This document shows, piece by piece, positions 51,585 through 61,398 of a stretch of 64,000 bases of DNA. The notes beneath the pieces were generated by a model. It made no database searches. It saw nothing but the letters and a program-made list of their open reading frames with translations, and was not told where the DNA came from. Position 1 is the first letter of the stretch, and every line of letters begins with the position of its first letter. The position numbers were made by a program, and so were the translations under genes. This DNA is from Aestuariivirga litoralis (lineage in GTDB: Bacteria > Pseudomonadota > Alphaproteobacteria > Rhizobiales > Aestuariivirgaceae). The stretch covers positions 806,001 to 870,000 of the forward strand of contig NZ_WAHS01000002.1 in the NCBI RefSeq assembly GCF_015714715.1, written 5' to 3'.

Positions 51585-53117
51585 ATGACGGCGCGGGTTG
51601 CAACGGTGGCGTTTCAGGGGATTGAGGCTGTGCCTGTCGATGTGCAGGCGCAGTTCATGTCCGGCCAGGTGCATTTCAATATTGTGGGCCTGGGCGACAA
51701 GGCCATTTCCGAAAGCCGCGAACGGGTGCGCGCGGCGTTGCATGCCATCGGCCTTGGCCTGCCGGGCAAGCGGCTGGTGGTCAATCTGTCGCCCGCTGAT
51801 CTGCCCAAGGAAGGCAGCCATTATGATCTGCCCATCGCGCTGGCTATTCTTTCAGCACTCGGCGTGGTGCCGCCGGATTTTCTCTCGCGCTTCGTGGTGC
51901 TGGGTGAATTGGGTCTTGATGGTGCGCTGCTTCCCGTCTCCGGCGCATTGCCTGCCGCCATGTCCGCGGTGGCGCGTGATCTCGGCATCATCTGCCCCAA
52001 ACTTTCAGGCCGCGAAGCAGCCTGGGCCGGGGAGAAACTGGATATTCTGGCCCCTGCCAATCTGGTGCAGCTGATCAACCACGTGAAAGGCGCGCAGCTG
52101 CTCTCGCGCCCTGCGCCGCATCTTTCCATTCAGGACGAAACCCTGCCTGACCTCGCCGACCTCAAAGGCCAGGAAGCCGCCAAGCGCGCACTGGAAGTGG
52201 CCGCTGCTGGAGGTCATCATCTGCTTCTCGTCGGCCCGCCGGGCGCTGGCAAATCCATGCTGGCCGCTCGCCTCCCTTCGATCCTGCCGCCGCTTGATCC
52301 ACGTGAAATGCTGGAGGTCTCGATGATCTCCTCGCTAGGCGGCGAGTTGAAAGACGGCCAGCTCACCAGGCGCCGTCCGTTCCGCTCACCCCATCATTCG
52401 GCCTCCATGCCTGCACTAGTGGGTGGCGGCATCAGACCGAAGCCCGGTGAAATGGCGCTTGCGCATCACGGCGTATTGTTTCTGGATGAGTTGCCGGAAT
52501 TCCAGCCGCGCGTGCTGGAAGCCTTGCGCCAGCCGATGGAGAATGACGAAGCCCTCGTGGCGCGCGCCAATTATCATGTCACTTATCCGGCGCGCTTCCA
52601 GCTGATCGCGGCGATGAATCCGTGCAAATGCGGCATGGCCGGAGAGCCGGGCCACCAATGCCGCACCGGGCCGCGCTGTGCGACGGATTATCAGGCGCGA
52701 ATTTCTGGCCCGCTGCTCGACCGTATGGACATGCAGCTCGAACTGGCCGCGGTGCGCGCCATTGATCTGGCTCTGCCGCCGCCCAAGGAAAAAAGCGCGG
52801 ATGTAGCCGCCCGCGTCGCTGCAGCCCGCATGATTCAGCAGGAACGTTTCACCGCCATGGGTCTCGAGCGCATCCGCACCAATGCCCAGGCCGATGGCAG
52901 CGTGCTGGAACAGATCGCCAGTCTCGATGCCGGCAGCCAAGCCCTGATGACGGACGCGGCTAACGCGATGAACCTTTCGGCGCGCGGCTATCACCGCGTG
53001 CTGCGCGTGGCCCGCAGTATCGCCGATCTGGCCGCTTCGGAAAATATCGGCCGCATCCATCTGGCAGAAGCGCTGAGTTACCGCCAGCGCGCGGCCTCCC
53101 TGCGCGCCGCCGCTTAA
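51585..53117 (+). CDS. comM: ComM/YifB Mg-chelatase-like AAA ATPase
   Basis: The 510-residue protein has an N-terminal YifB/Lon-like domain (residues 1-175, VHFNIVGLGDKAISESRERVRAAL and SPADLPKEGSHYDLPIA) and an AAA+ core: Walker A GPPGAGKS at 217-224 and HHGVLFLDELPEF with a Cys-rich insertion (MNPCKCGMAGEPGHQC). ComM promotes branch migration during natural transformation in gammaproteobacteria; this function is possible but unproven here. TTGACT at 51528-51533 could be part of its promoter. Confidence 0.93.
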   Translation: MTARVATVAFQGIEAVPVDVQAQFMSGQVHFNIVGLGDKAISESRERVRAALHAIGLGLPGKRLVVNLSPADLPKEGSHYDLPIALAILSALGVVPPDFLSRFVVLGELGLDGALLPVSGALPAAMSAVARDLGIICPKLSGREAAWAGEKLDILAPANLVQLINHVKGAQLLSRPAPHLSIQDETLPDLADLKGQEAAKRALEVAAAGGHHLLLVGPPGAGKSMLAARLPSILPPLDPREMLEVSMISSLGGELKDGQLTRRRPFRSPHHSASMPALVGGGIRPKPGEMALAHHGVLFLDELPEFQPRVLEALRQPMENDEALVARANYHVTYPARFQLIAAMNPCKCGMAGEPGHQCRTGPRCATDYQARISGPLLDRMDMQLELAAVRAIDLALPPPKEKSADVAARVAAARMIQQERFTAMGLERIRTNAQADGSVLEQIASLDAGSQALMTDAANAMNLSARGYHRVLRVARSIADLAASENIGRIHLAEALSYRQRAASLRAAA

Positions 53118-53193
53118 CTCCGCCTTTACCCTGATTGAACCTTGTCGCGCGGCTGCAAGCCTTCCGAGTCACTCTTGCCTGCAAAGTGGCAGG

Positions 53194-54969
53194 ATGACAG
53201 ACATGCATGCCGAACCTGTTCTGACCAGCACTGAAGCCCCGCTGCCTCTTGGCTTGTGGCTCCCGATCACCGCTCTCTCGGTGGCCGCAGCAATCCTGGC
53301 GGTCATGGCCGGCATTTTGCTGATGCATGACGAAAGCCTGGCTCTGGTGCGCATCGCCGCCTGCCTCTCACTCGGCATGGTGATGGCACTGGTTTTCCTG
53401 CTGCGTTCCGGCCATGCCATGCGCAACGCCGCCGCCGAATTGGCGCTGCATGAAAAATCCCACCGCTTGGCCACCATGAGCCATGAGCTGAGAACCCCGC
53501 TGAACGGCATCATCGGCATGCTCTCCCTGCTGTCGGAAACCGGCCTTACGGCGCATCAAAGCAATTTCGCAGAAACCGCACAGTCATCGGCGCGTGCACT
53601 TCTGTCCACCATTGATGAAATCCTCAACACCGCCAAGGCCGAAACCCATGCCAAGGAACGCGCCTTGCTTGATCCGGTGGCGCTGGTTGAAAGCGTGACC
53701 GAGCTTCTGGCGCCGCGTGCCCATGCCAAGGGCATCGAGATTTCCGCCCGCGTGGCCGCATCGGTTCCCGCCGAAATCATTGCAGATGAGTTGAAGCTGC
53801 GCCAGCTGCTGTTCAACCTGGCGGGCAATGCCATCAAGTTCACCGAAAAAGGCGGCGTGTCCATCACCCTGTCCATGGCGCCGCATGACCGGCTGCAGAT
53901 CGAGGTCAAAGACACCGGCATCGGCATGAGCGAAGAAGAACAGGCCCGCATCTTTGAACCCTTCGTGCAAGCCAATGCACAGACGCAGCGTAAATTCGGC
54001 GGCACTGGGCTGGGCCTCGCCATTAGCCGCAAGCTGGTGGAGTTTTTGGGTGGCAGTATCAATGTCGCCTCAAAACTGGGTGAAGGCACACTGTTCACTT
54101 TGCTCCTGCCGGTCAAATCCATCGCTGGCCAGGATGCGCCACGCAACTCGCTGGAAAGCCGCCATTACCTGTTGGCCATGCAAGAAGGTTTTTCCCGCGC
54201 CCATCTCGCCGAAACGCTGGCGGAGCTGGGCGCCAAAGTCAGCTTCATCGCCACCCGCGCCGAACTGGCCAAGGCGCTGAAGTCCACCAATCCCTTGCAG
54301 CACGTGATCTGCGCCAGCCCGCATTTTGCGCAATTGCACGCCTGGGCCCGTTCCAAACGGCGCGGACCTGCACATGTCTGGGTCATGCTGAAGGCAGAAG
54401 AGCGCCACGCCCATCCCGATCTGCTGAAGGCGCCCTTCGCCGGCTATCTCCTGAATCCATTGCGGCGCTCCACTTTGCTCGGCCGCCTCGCCGCCCATAA
54501 TGGCAAGGCGCTCAAACAAACCAGCGCCACATTGCGCAAGGCCAAGCCGGCACCACCCACACAACCGAGCCTCGCGCTTTCAGTGCTGCTGGCGGAAGAT
54601 AATGCGGTGAACGCCCTGCTTAGCCGCACCCAGCTCGAACGCCTGGGCCACCGCGTCACCCATGTGGCCGATGGCAAGATCGCGCTGGACGTGCTCCACT
54701 CACAATTGCATTTTGACATTGCTCTTCTCGATGTGGAAATGCCGCATTTCACCGGCCATGACGTGGCCCGCGCCTTGCGCAACGAACCAGGGTTGCAGCA
54801 CCGCCGCAGCCTCCCCATTTTGGCGCTCACCGCCAACGCACGCGATGAAGATGTGAGGGCCTGCCGCAATGCTGGCATGGATGATCATCTGGCCAAGCCT
54901 TTTGACCGGCTGGATCTTGAGGAAAAGATCAACGCCCTGTTCAAGGCGTCCGGCCAGAAGGCGGCCTAG
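53194..54969 (+). CDS. Hybrid sensor histidine kinase/response regulator
   Basis: The 591-residue protein has two hydrophobic segments (about residues 20-44 and 50-70), then a kinase core with the H-box SHELRTPLNGIIGML (H97), and N, G1 and G2 boxes NLAGNAIKFTEKG, KDTGIGM and FGGTGLGLAISRKL. After it lies a degenerate receiver-like region (about 320-430) without a clear phosphoacceptor, then a full receiver with D513 in LLDVEMPHFTG. It has no sensory domain beyond the membrane segments. No DNA-binding output is present. Confidence 0.9.
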   Translation: MTDMHAEPVLTSTEAPLPLGLWLPITALSVAAAILAVMAGILLMHDESLALVRIAACLSLGMVMALVFLLRSGHAMRNAAAELALHEKSHRLATMSHELRTPLNGIIGMLSLLSETGLTAHQSNFAETAQSSARALLSTIDEILNTAKAETHAKERALLDPVALVESVTELLAPRAHAKGIEISARVAASVPAEIIADELKLRQLLFNLAGNAIKFTEKGGVSITLSMAPHDRLQIEVKDTGIGMSEEEQARIFEPFVQANAQTQRKFGGTGLGLAISRKLVEFLGGSINVASKLGEGTLFTLLLPVKSIAGQDAPRNSLESRHYLLAMQEGFSRAHLAETLAELGAKVSFIATRAELAKALKSTNPLQHVICASPHFAQLHAWARSKRRGPAHVWVMLKAEERHAHPDLLKAPFAGYLLNPLRRSTLLGRLAAHNGKALKQTSATLRKAKPAPPTQPSLALSVLLAEDNAVNALLSRTQLERLGHRVTHVADGKIALDVLHSQLHFDIALLDVEMPHFTGHDVARALRNEPGLQHRRSLPILALTANARDEDVRACRNAGMDDHLAKPFDRLDLEEKINALFKASGQKAA

Positions 54970-55026
54970 CCTTTAAGAATCTGTCACAAATGTAAGCTCA
55001 ACCGTGCCCAGCCATGGGAGATTGAC

Positions 55027-55827
55027 TTGCAGCATGACCGCGCCGGCGTTAAGCGCCACGAGATGAAAATCCGGTTTGCAGAAACGCCCGGCGAAATCGC
55101 CATGGCCCAGAGGCTGCGCTACCATGTGTTCCATGATGAAATGGGTGCAAGCCTGCAAGGCCGCAGCGGCATGGATGAAGACCGTTTCGATCCCGTCGCC
55201 GATCATCTTCTGGTCATTGAGCCCGCCGGCGAAACCGCATCGGAATTTCCGGTAAGCGATGGCAATCTAGTCGGCACCTACCGCCTGATCCGCCACCAGC
55301 CGGGCACTGATTCAAGCGCCTTCTACAGTTCCGGCGAATATGATCTCGCTCCCTTACTGACGCGCAAGCCCGATCTGCATTTCCTTGAACTCGGCCGCTC
55401 CTGCATCCTGCAGCGCTGCCGTGGCACCGCGGTGATCGAGCTGCTGTGGCAGGGCATCTGGGATTATGTGCGTCAGCACAAAATTGATGTGATGCTGGGC
55501 TGCGCAAGTTTCGAAGGCATTGATCCCGCCGCGCATAAAGGCCCTTTGAGCTTTCTCGCCCAGCAAATCGTTACGCCGCCGGATTGGCAGGTGAAGGCCA
55601 TCGCCAGCCGCTATCAGAAAATGGATTTGGTGCCGCGCGAATCCTACGATGCCAAGCGCGTGCTGGTGTCTCTGCCGCCGCTGATCAAAGGCTATCTGCG
55701 TCTCGGTTGCCATTTCGGCGAAGGCTGCGTCATCGATCATGATTTTAACAGCGTAGACGTGCTGATCGTGCTGCCTGTATCGGCGATCAATCCACGCTAT
55801 TTTGCCCGCTTCGGCGCGCCGGCCTAG
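55027..55827 (+). CDS. OlsB-like acyl-ACP-dependent N-acyltransferase
   Basis: The 266-residue GNAT-like protein has MAQRLRYHVFHDEMGA, VGTYRLIRHQPG, FLELGRSCIL and FNSVDVLIVLP with INPRYFARF, as in OlsB and related hemolysin-type acyltransferases that transfer 3-hydroxyacyl groups to ornithine. In S. meliloti olsB lies not far from mutS-glnD. The TTG start at 55027 has GGGAGA 5 bases upstream; an ATG at 55063 would drop 12 residues. OlsA is not in the window unless plsC does that step, so product is uncertain. Confidence 0.82.
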   Translation: MQHDRAGVKRHEMKIRFAETPGEIAMAQRLRYHVFHDEMGASLQGRSGMDEDRFDPVADHLLVIEPAGETASEFPVSDGNLVGTYRLIRHQPGTDSSAFYSSGEYDLAPLLTRKPDLHFLELGRSCILQRCRGTAVIELLWQGIWDYVRQHKIDVMLGCASFEGIDPAAHKGPLSFLAQQIVTPPDWQVKAIASRYQKMDLVPRESYDAKRVLVSLPPLIKGYLRLGCHFGEGCVIDHDFNSVDVLIVLPVSAINPRYFARFGAPA

Positions 55828-55841
55828 CCGCTTGGCGGCAG

Positions 55842-55865
55842 GCCCGCCCTTTGTTAAGGGAGGGC
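55842..55865 (+). promoter_or_regulatory. Hairpin that holds the mutS ribosome-binding site
   Basis: GCCC (55842-55845) pairs with GGGC (55862-55865) and CCCTT (55847-55851) with AAGGG (55856-55860), with one G-A mismatch and a 4-base loop. The 3' arm includes the Shine-Dalgarno AAGGGAGGG, and the ATG follows at 55866. Folding would hide it, so translation could be limited unless the upstream gene is being translated or a factor opens it. Confidence 0.5.
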
Positions 55866-58571
55866 ATGGATTCCATCCCCCAGACATCAGGCAGCGAGGC
55901 TGATCTTCAGTCCACGCCGATGATGGCGCAATATCTGGAGATCAAGCGCGGCTATCCCGATGCGCTGCTGCTCTATCGCATGGGTGATTTCTACGAGATG
56001 TTTTTTGACGATGCCGAAAAGGCATCGGCCACTCTGGGTATCGCGCTGACCAAGCGTGGCAAGCATCGCGGGGTGGATATTCCGATGTGCGGCGTGCCGG
56101 TTCATGCGCTCGATCAATATCTGCAGAAGCTGATCCGCTTTGGCCACCGCGCGGCCATTGCCGAGCAGATGGAAGACCCGGCCGAGGCCAAAAAGCGCGG
56201 TTACAAATCGGTGGTGGCGCGCGACGTAGTGCGCCTGATCACCCCTGGCACCTTGACCGAGGATGCGCTGCTCGATTCATCGGCTAGCAATCACCTCGCC
56301 TGCCTGACAGGAGTGAAATCCACCGGCGAACTGGCACTGGCCTATGCCGATATTTCCACTGGCAAGCTCGCGGTGCTGCCCACGGACAGCGCGCGATTGG
56401 CTGCTGATCTGGCGCGCCTCGCGCCGTCCGAAATCTTGGTCAATGACGCGGTGCTGGAAAGTGACACGATTTCCAGCATTGTCGATGGCACCGGCACATC
56501 GGTTACACGCCTGCCCGCCAGCCGCTTTGACAGCACCGGTGCCACTCATATTCTGAAGGCCCATTTCGCGGTGGAAAGCCTCGATGTCTTCGGCGATTTC
56601 AGGAAGATTGATCTTGCGGCGTTGGGCGCGCTGCTGGATTACATCCGCATTACCCAAGTGGGCCACATGCCACATCTGCGCCCGCCGCGTTTGGAAAAAG
56701 TAGGTAGCGGATTGCTGATCGATCCCGCCTCGCGCGCCAATCTGGAACTGTCACGCACTCTGGGCGGCGAGCGCCGGGGCAGCCTGCTGGCCTGCCTCGA
56801 TGAAACCGTTACCGCTGCCGGCGCGCGCCTGCTGGCAGAATATGTCAGCGCGCCTTTGGCAGAGGCCGCGGCCATCAATGCCAGACTGGACGCTGTCGAT
56901 CACTTCTTTGGCGATGAAACACTGAACGCCGAATTGCGCGTGATCCTGAAACGCATCCCCGATCTGGAACGCGCATTGTCACGCATGACCAGCGGTCGCG
57001 GTGGCCCGCGCGATCTCGCCGCTATTGCCAGCGCTATTGTCGCCATAGATGGTTTGAAGGCCGTGTTGCGCAAGCCAGATGCACTCACACCGCTGCCGCA
57101 GTTGCTGGCGCATGTGATGGATGATCTCCACGCCGCACCCTTGGAGATGGCGGCAGAAATCCGCCGCGCTTTGGCCGATGAATTGCCGCTGTTGGCGCGC
57201 GATGGCGGCTTCATCGCTGAAGGCTACGACGCCCAGCTCGATGAAAACCGTAAGCTGCGCGATGATACGAGGCAAGTGATCGCCAATCTGCAGGCCAATT
57301 ATGCCGAAGCCTCCGACGTCAAAGCACTCAAGATCAAGCACAACAATGTGCTCGGTTATTTCATCGAAGTCACCGCGCAGCAGGCTGAGATTTTGCGCAG
57401 CTGCGCCACCGCATCAGACTTCATCCACCGCCAAACGATCGCGTCTGCCGTGCGCTTCACCACCGTGGCTCTCGGTGATCTCGAACAGAAGATCGCGCTG
57501 GCCGGTGCCCGCGTGCTGGCGCTGGAATTGGATTTCTTCAACCGCCTCGCCGCGCAAGTCGTGAACGAACGCGGCCTGCTCTCACAAGCCGCCGCCGCGC
57601 TCGCAGCCCTCGATGTGTTTTCCGCGCTGGCCCATCTGGCGCGCGAGAGCCGCTATGTGAAACCCATTGTCGATGCCTCGCTCAGTTTCGACATTGCGTC
57701 AGGCCGCCACCCGGTGGTGGAAAATGCGCTGCGCCTGTCCGGTGAACGCGCCTTCTCGCCCAATGACAGCGATCTCTCGGAAGATCACAAGCGCCTCTGG
57801 CTTTTGACCGGCCCCAACATGGCCGGCAAATCCACTTACCTGCGCCAGAACGCGCTGATCGCCATCATGGCGCAGATGGGCAGTTTCGTGCCCGCCGCTT
57901 CGGTCCATATCGGCGTGCTCGACAGGCTCTATAGCCGCGTCGGCGCCGCCGATGATCTGGCGCGCGGACGTAGCACATTCATGGTAGAGATGATCGAAAC
58001 CGCCACCATCCTCAATCAGGCCACGTCGCGCTCACTGGTCATCCTCGATGAAATCGGGCGCGGCACGGCGACCTATGACGGCCTGTCTATCGCCTGGGCC
58101 ACGCTGGAACATTTGCATGATGTGAACCAGTCGCGTGCGTTGTTTGCCACGCATTATCATGAACTCACCTCACTTGCCGCCACATTAAAACAACTCCATT
58201 GCGCCACCATGAAAGTGCGTGAATGGAATGGCGACATCATCTTCCTGCATGAAGTGGTGCCGGGCACCGCCGGGCGCTCTTACGGCATTCAAGTGGCGCA
58301 ACTTGCCGGCCTGCCGCCCGCCGTGATCCAGCGCGCCAGCGAAGTGCTTAAGCGTCTCGAACAGGGCAAGGGCCAGAACAAGGCGCAAGCCTTGGCCGAG
58401 GAATTGCCGCTCTTTGCAGCTTCAGTGAAACCTGCTTCTCAAGCCAAACCCGATGGCCTGCGCCTCGAACTCGGCAAGATTGCGCCCGATGAACTTTCTC
58501 CCCGCGAAGCACTGAGCTTGCTCTATGAGCTGAAGCAATTGGCCCAAAAATCCACCAGGGACGGCGCGTGA
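55866..58571 (+). CDS. mutS: DNA mismatch repair ATPase MutS
   Basis: MutS binds mismatches and starts repair. The 901-residue protein has the mismatch-contact FYE motif (F42 and E44 in GDFYEMF), the connector and lever regions, and the ATPase with GPNMAGKST at 649-657 (Walker A) and LVILDEIGRGTATYDGLSIAWA (Walker B region). The HATHYHEL segment and C-terminal helix-turn-helix follow. The start ATG at 55866 is preceded by AAGGGAGGG; an upstream ATG at 55851 lies inside the hairpin. It overlaps glnD by 4 bases. Confidence 0.97.
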   Translation: MDSIPQTSGSEADLQSTPMMAQYLEIKRGYPDALLLYRMGDFYEMFFDDAEKASATLGIALTKRGKHRGVDIPMCGVPVHALDQYLQKLIRFGHRAAIAEQMEDPAEAKKRGYKSVVARDVVRLITPGTLTEDALLDSSASNHLACLTGVKSTGELALAYADISTGKLAVLPTDSARLAADLARLAPSEILVNDAVLESDTISSIVDGTGTSVTRLPASRFDSTGATHILKAHFAVESLDVFGDFRKIDLAALGALLDYIRITQVGHMPHLRPPRLEKVGSGLLIDPASRANLELSRTLGGERRGSLLACLDETVTAAGARLLAEYVSAPLAEAAAINARLDAVDHFFGDETLNAELRVILKRIPDLERALSRMTSGRGGPRDLAAIASAIVAIDGLKAVLRKPDALTPLPQLLAHVMDDLHAAPLEMAAEIRRALADELPLLARDGGFIAEGYDAQLDENRKLRDDTRQVIANLQANYAEASDVKALKIKHNNVLGYFIEVTAQQAEILRSCATASDFIHRQTIASAVRFTTVALGDLEQKIALAGARVLALELDFFNRLAAQVVNERGLLSQAAAALAALDVFSALAHLARESRYVKPIVDASLSFDIASGRHPVVENALRLSGERAFSPNDSDLSEDHKRLWLLTGPNMAGKSTYLRQNALIAIMAQMGSFVPAASVHIGVLDRLYSRVGAADDLARGRSTFMVEMIETATILNQATSRSLVILDEIGRGTATYDGLSIAWATLEHLHDVNQSRALFATHYHELTSLAATLKQLHCATMKVREWNGDIIFLHEVVPGTAGRSYGIQVAQLAGLPPAVIQRASEVLKRLEQGKGQNKAQALAEELPLFAASVKPASQAKPDGLRLELGKIAPDELSPREALSLLYELKQLAQKSTRDGA

Positions 58572-61300
58572 CCCCAGCGATAGATAAATTCCGCCAGGAA
58601 CTATTGGCGCTCACCAGCACTGACAGGTTGACGCTGCGCAATGAAGCTTCCGCGTTGATCCGCATCTGCCTTGCTGAATCGCACGCTGAGGCAGAAGCGC
58701 AGTTGCTGAAAGACGGCCGGGGTACCGCCTGCGCCGAAGCGATTTCGCGGGCCGAGGATGAGATCATCAAATGCATGTGGGCCTTTGCGCTGGATCATAT
58801 CGCAGCGGGCGCATGGCTCAATCTCGCGGTGATCGCGGTGGGCGGCTATGGACGCGGCACGCTGGCGCCGGGCTCTGACATTGATCTGCTTTTCCTGCTG
58901 CCTGGGCGTCCGTCGAAGGAGGTCAATGAAGTCGTCGAATTCCTGCTCTATGCGCTGTGGGACGCGCGCCAGAAAGTCGGCCACGCGACACGCCAGGTCG
59001 ATGACTGCTTACGTCTCGCCAAGACCGACAACACCATTCTCACTTCGATCCTCGAAGCGCGTTATATCTGCGGTGAGCAGAAGTTGTTTGGCGAGTTGGT
59101 CAGCCGTTTCAAATCCGAAATCGTGGCCACGATGGCCAAGAAATTCGTGACCGAAAAACTGGCCGAACGCGATGCCCGCCATTCCAAGAGTGGTGAGAGC
59201 CGTTATGCGGTTGAGCCGGACCTGAAAGACGGCAAGGGCGGCCTGCGCGACCTGCACACGCTGTTCTGGATTGCCAAGTTTTTGTTCAATGCAAACTCAC
59301 CACAGGAACTGGCGGACAAGAGTGCATTTTCGATTTCCGAGTTGCACAAATTTCTCAAATGCGAGGATTTCCTCTGGGCGGTGCGCTGTCATTTGCATTT
59401 CATCTCGACGCGAGGCGAAGACCGCCTGAGCTTTGACCGCCAGTCCGAACTGGCTGAGCGCCTGCATTACAAATCCCATGGCGGCCTGCAGGCGGTGGAG
59501 CGTTTCATGCGCCACTATTTCCTCATCGCCAAGGATGTGGGAGACCTGACGCGCATCTTCTGCGCCAGCCTCGAACAGAAACATTTGAAGGATGTGCCCG
59601 GCCTGTCGCGTCGTTTCTTCGGCCGCTTTCTGCCGGGTGCGAAGACCAACGCCTTCAACCTGCCCAATGGCTTCAAGCTGGAAAATGGCCGCATCTCGGT
59701 GGTCGATGATCAGGTCTTCGCGCGCGATCCCGTCGCCATGTTGCGCATCTTCAAACTGGCGGGCGATAACTTTCTCGAAATCCACCCCGATGCCTTGAAG
59801 TTGATCCGCAAGTCGTTCCGCCTGATTGATGACCGCTTGCGCAATGACAAACAGGCCAATGCGATTTTCCTCTCGATCCTCTGCGATAGCGAAACACCGG
59901 AAGCGTTGCTGCGCCTGATGAATGAGGCTGGCGTGCTGGGCCGCTTCATTCCGGATTTCGGCCTTGTCGTAGCGATGATGCAGTTCAACATGTATCACCA
60001 TTATACCGTGGATGAGCATCTGATCCGCGCGGTCGGCGTCTTGACCGGCATTGAAAATGGCACACTGGCCAAGGATCACCCGCGCGCCGCTGAACTTTTC
60101 CCGACGCTGACCGGAAGGCGCTCGCTCTATGTGGCCACCTTGCTGCATGACATTGCCAAGGGCCGCACCGAAGATCATTCGGTGGCAGGTGAACGCATCG
60201 CCCGCGCGCTGTGCCCGCGGCTGGGTCTGTCAGCGGATGAAACCGATCTCGTCGCCTGGCTCATCCGCTGGCATCTGCTGATGAGTGAAACCTCGCAGAT
60301 GCGTGACCTGAATGACTTCAAGACCATTCTGGATTTCACCAAAATCGTCCAGACGCCTGAGCGCCTGAAACTGCTGCTGATCCTCACTGTCGCGGATATC
60401 CGCGCGGTTGGCCCCGGCGTATGGAATGGCTGGAAAGGCCAGCTGCTGCGCGCGCTTTACGTGGAAGCAGAGCCGGTGCTCACCGGCGGCCACACATCGA
60501 TCACGCGCAAGGAACGCGTGGGCGAAGCCCAGGGCAATTTCTTCGCCCAACTTGGCATCACCGATGAAAGTGAAAAACTGCGCCTCGCCAGCCGGCATTA
60601 TGATGCCTATTGGCTCAACGTGCCGACCGAGCGGCAGCTGCGCCACCACGCCTTGATCGCGCAAGCTGTGAAAGGTGACGTGGTCACCGACATCACCACC
60701 GATGCCTTCTCCGGCATCACCGAAATTACCGTACTGGCGCCCGATCACCCGCGCTTGCTGGCGATGATTACAGGTGCGGTTGCCTCGGCCGGCGGCAACA
60801 TTATCGGTGCGCATATTTTCACCACCACCGACGGTATGGCGGTGGATACGATCCTGCTCACCCGCGAATTCCAAGGCGACGAGGACGAAAACCGCCGCGC
60901 CAGGCGCATTAGCGAAGTGATCAGGCGCGTGCTCTACGGCCAGGTGCGCCTGCGCGAAGAACTGGCCCGCGTACAACACCTGCCGGACAGAGACCGCGCT
61001 CGCGCCTTCACCGTGCCGCCGCGCGTGGTACTCGACAACGGGTCGTCCAACAAGAATACCATCATTGAAATCAGTGGCTTGGACCGCGTTGGCCTGCTGC
61101 ATGCCTTGACCGAGGCGCTGTTTCATCTCAACCTGAACATCGGCTCAGCCCACATCACCACCTTTGGCGAAAAGGCGGTGGACGTTTTCTACGTAACCGA
61201 CTTGACCGGCGCCAAGATCGAGAACCCCACCCGCATCGCGCAGATCGAAAAGGCGCTGCTCGGCGTTTTGACCCCCACAGGCCGCGACCGCGCTGCGTGA
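58568..61300 (+). CDS. glnD: Bifunctional uridylyltransferase/uridylyl-removing enzyme GlnD
   Basis: GlnD senses glutamine and modifies PII. The 910-residue protein has the nucleotidyltransferase motif GSDIDL (G102-L107, with D104 and D106 as metal ligands), the GlnD PII-uridylyltransferase helical segment, an HD phosphohydrolase (LLHDIAKGRTEDHS), and two ACT domains at the C-terminus (about 715-790 and 825-900). The GTG start overlaps mutS (GTGA). mutS-glnD-murJ-trpS is a known alphaproteobacterial order. Confidence 0.96.
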   Translation: MTPAIDKFRQELLALTSTDRLTLRNEASALIRICLAESHAEAEAQLLKDGRGTACAEAISRAEDEIIKCMWAFALDHIAAGAWLNLAVIAVGGYGRGTLAPGSDIDLLFLLPGRPSKEVNEVVEFLLYALWDARQKVGHATRQVDDCLRLAKTDNTILTSILEARYICGEQKLFGELVSRFKSEIVATMAKKFVTEKLAERDARHSKSGESRYAVEPDLKDGKGGLRDLHTLFWIAKFLFNANSPQELADKSAFSISELHKFLKCEDFLWAVRCHLHFISTRGEDRLSFDRQSELAERLHYKSHGGLQAVERFMRHYFLIAKDVGDLTRIFCASLEQKHLKDVPGLSRRFFGRFLPGAKTNAFNLPNGFKLENGRISVVDDQVFARDPVAMLRIFKLAGDNFLEIHPDALKLIRKSFRLIDDRLRNDKQANAIFLSILCDSETPEALLRLMNEAGVLGRFIPDFGLVVAMMQFNMYHHYTVDEHLIRAVGVLTGIENGTLAKDHPRAAELFPTLTGRRSLYVATLLHDIAKGRTEDHSVAGERIARALCPRLGLSADETDLVAWLIRWHLLMSETSQMRDLNDFKTILDFTKIVQTPERLKLLLILTVADIRAVGPGVWNGWKGQLLRALYVEAEPVLTGGHTSITRKERVGEAQGNFFAQLGITDESEKLRLASRHYDAYWLNVPTERQLRHHALIAQAVKGDVVTDITTDAFSGITEITVLAPDHPRLLAMITGAVASAGGNIIGAHIFTTTDGMAVDTILLTREFQGDEDENRRARRISEVIRRVLYGQVRLREELARVQHLPDRDRARAFTVPPRVVLDNGSSNKNTIIEISGLDRVGLLHALTEALFHLNLNIGSAHITTFGEKAVDVFYVTDLTGAKIENPTRIAQIEKALLGVLTPTGRDRAA

Positions 61301-61398
61301 TTGCAAGTGACGCTCCAAAGCAGAGTTAAGACCTATTAAACATTTCGCATTAATGCCTTTATTGCCGTGCATGTGACCGCGGCTTAGGTTCTTGAGAA

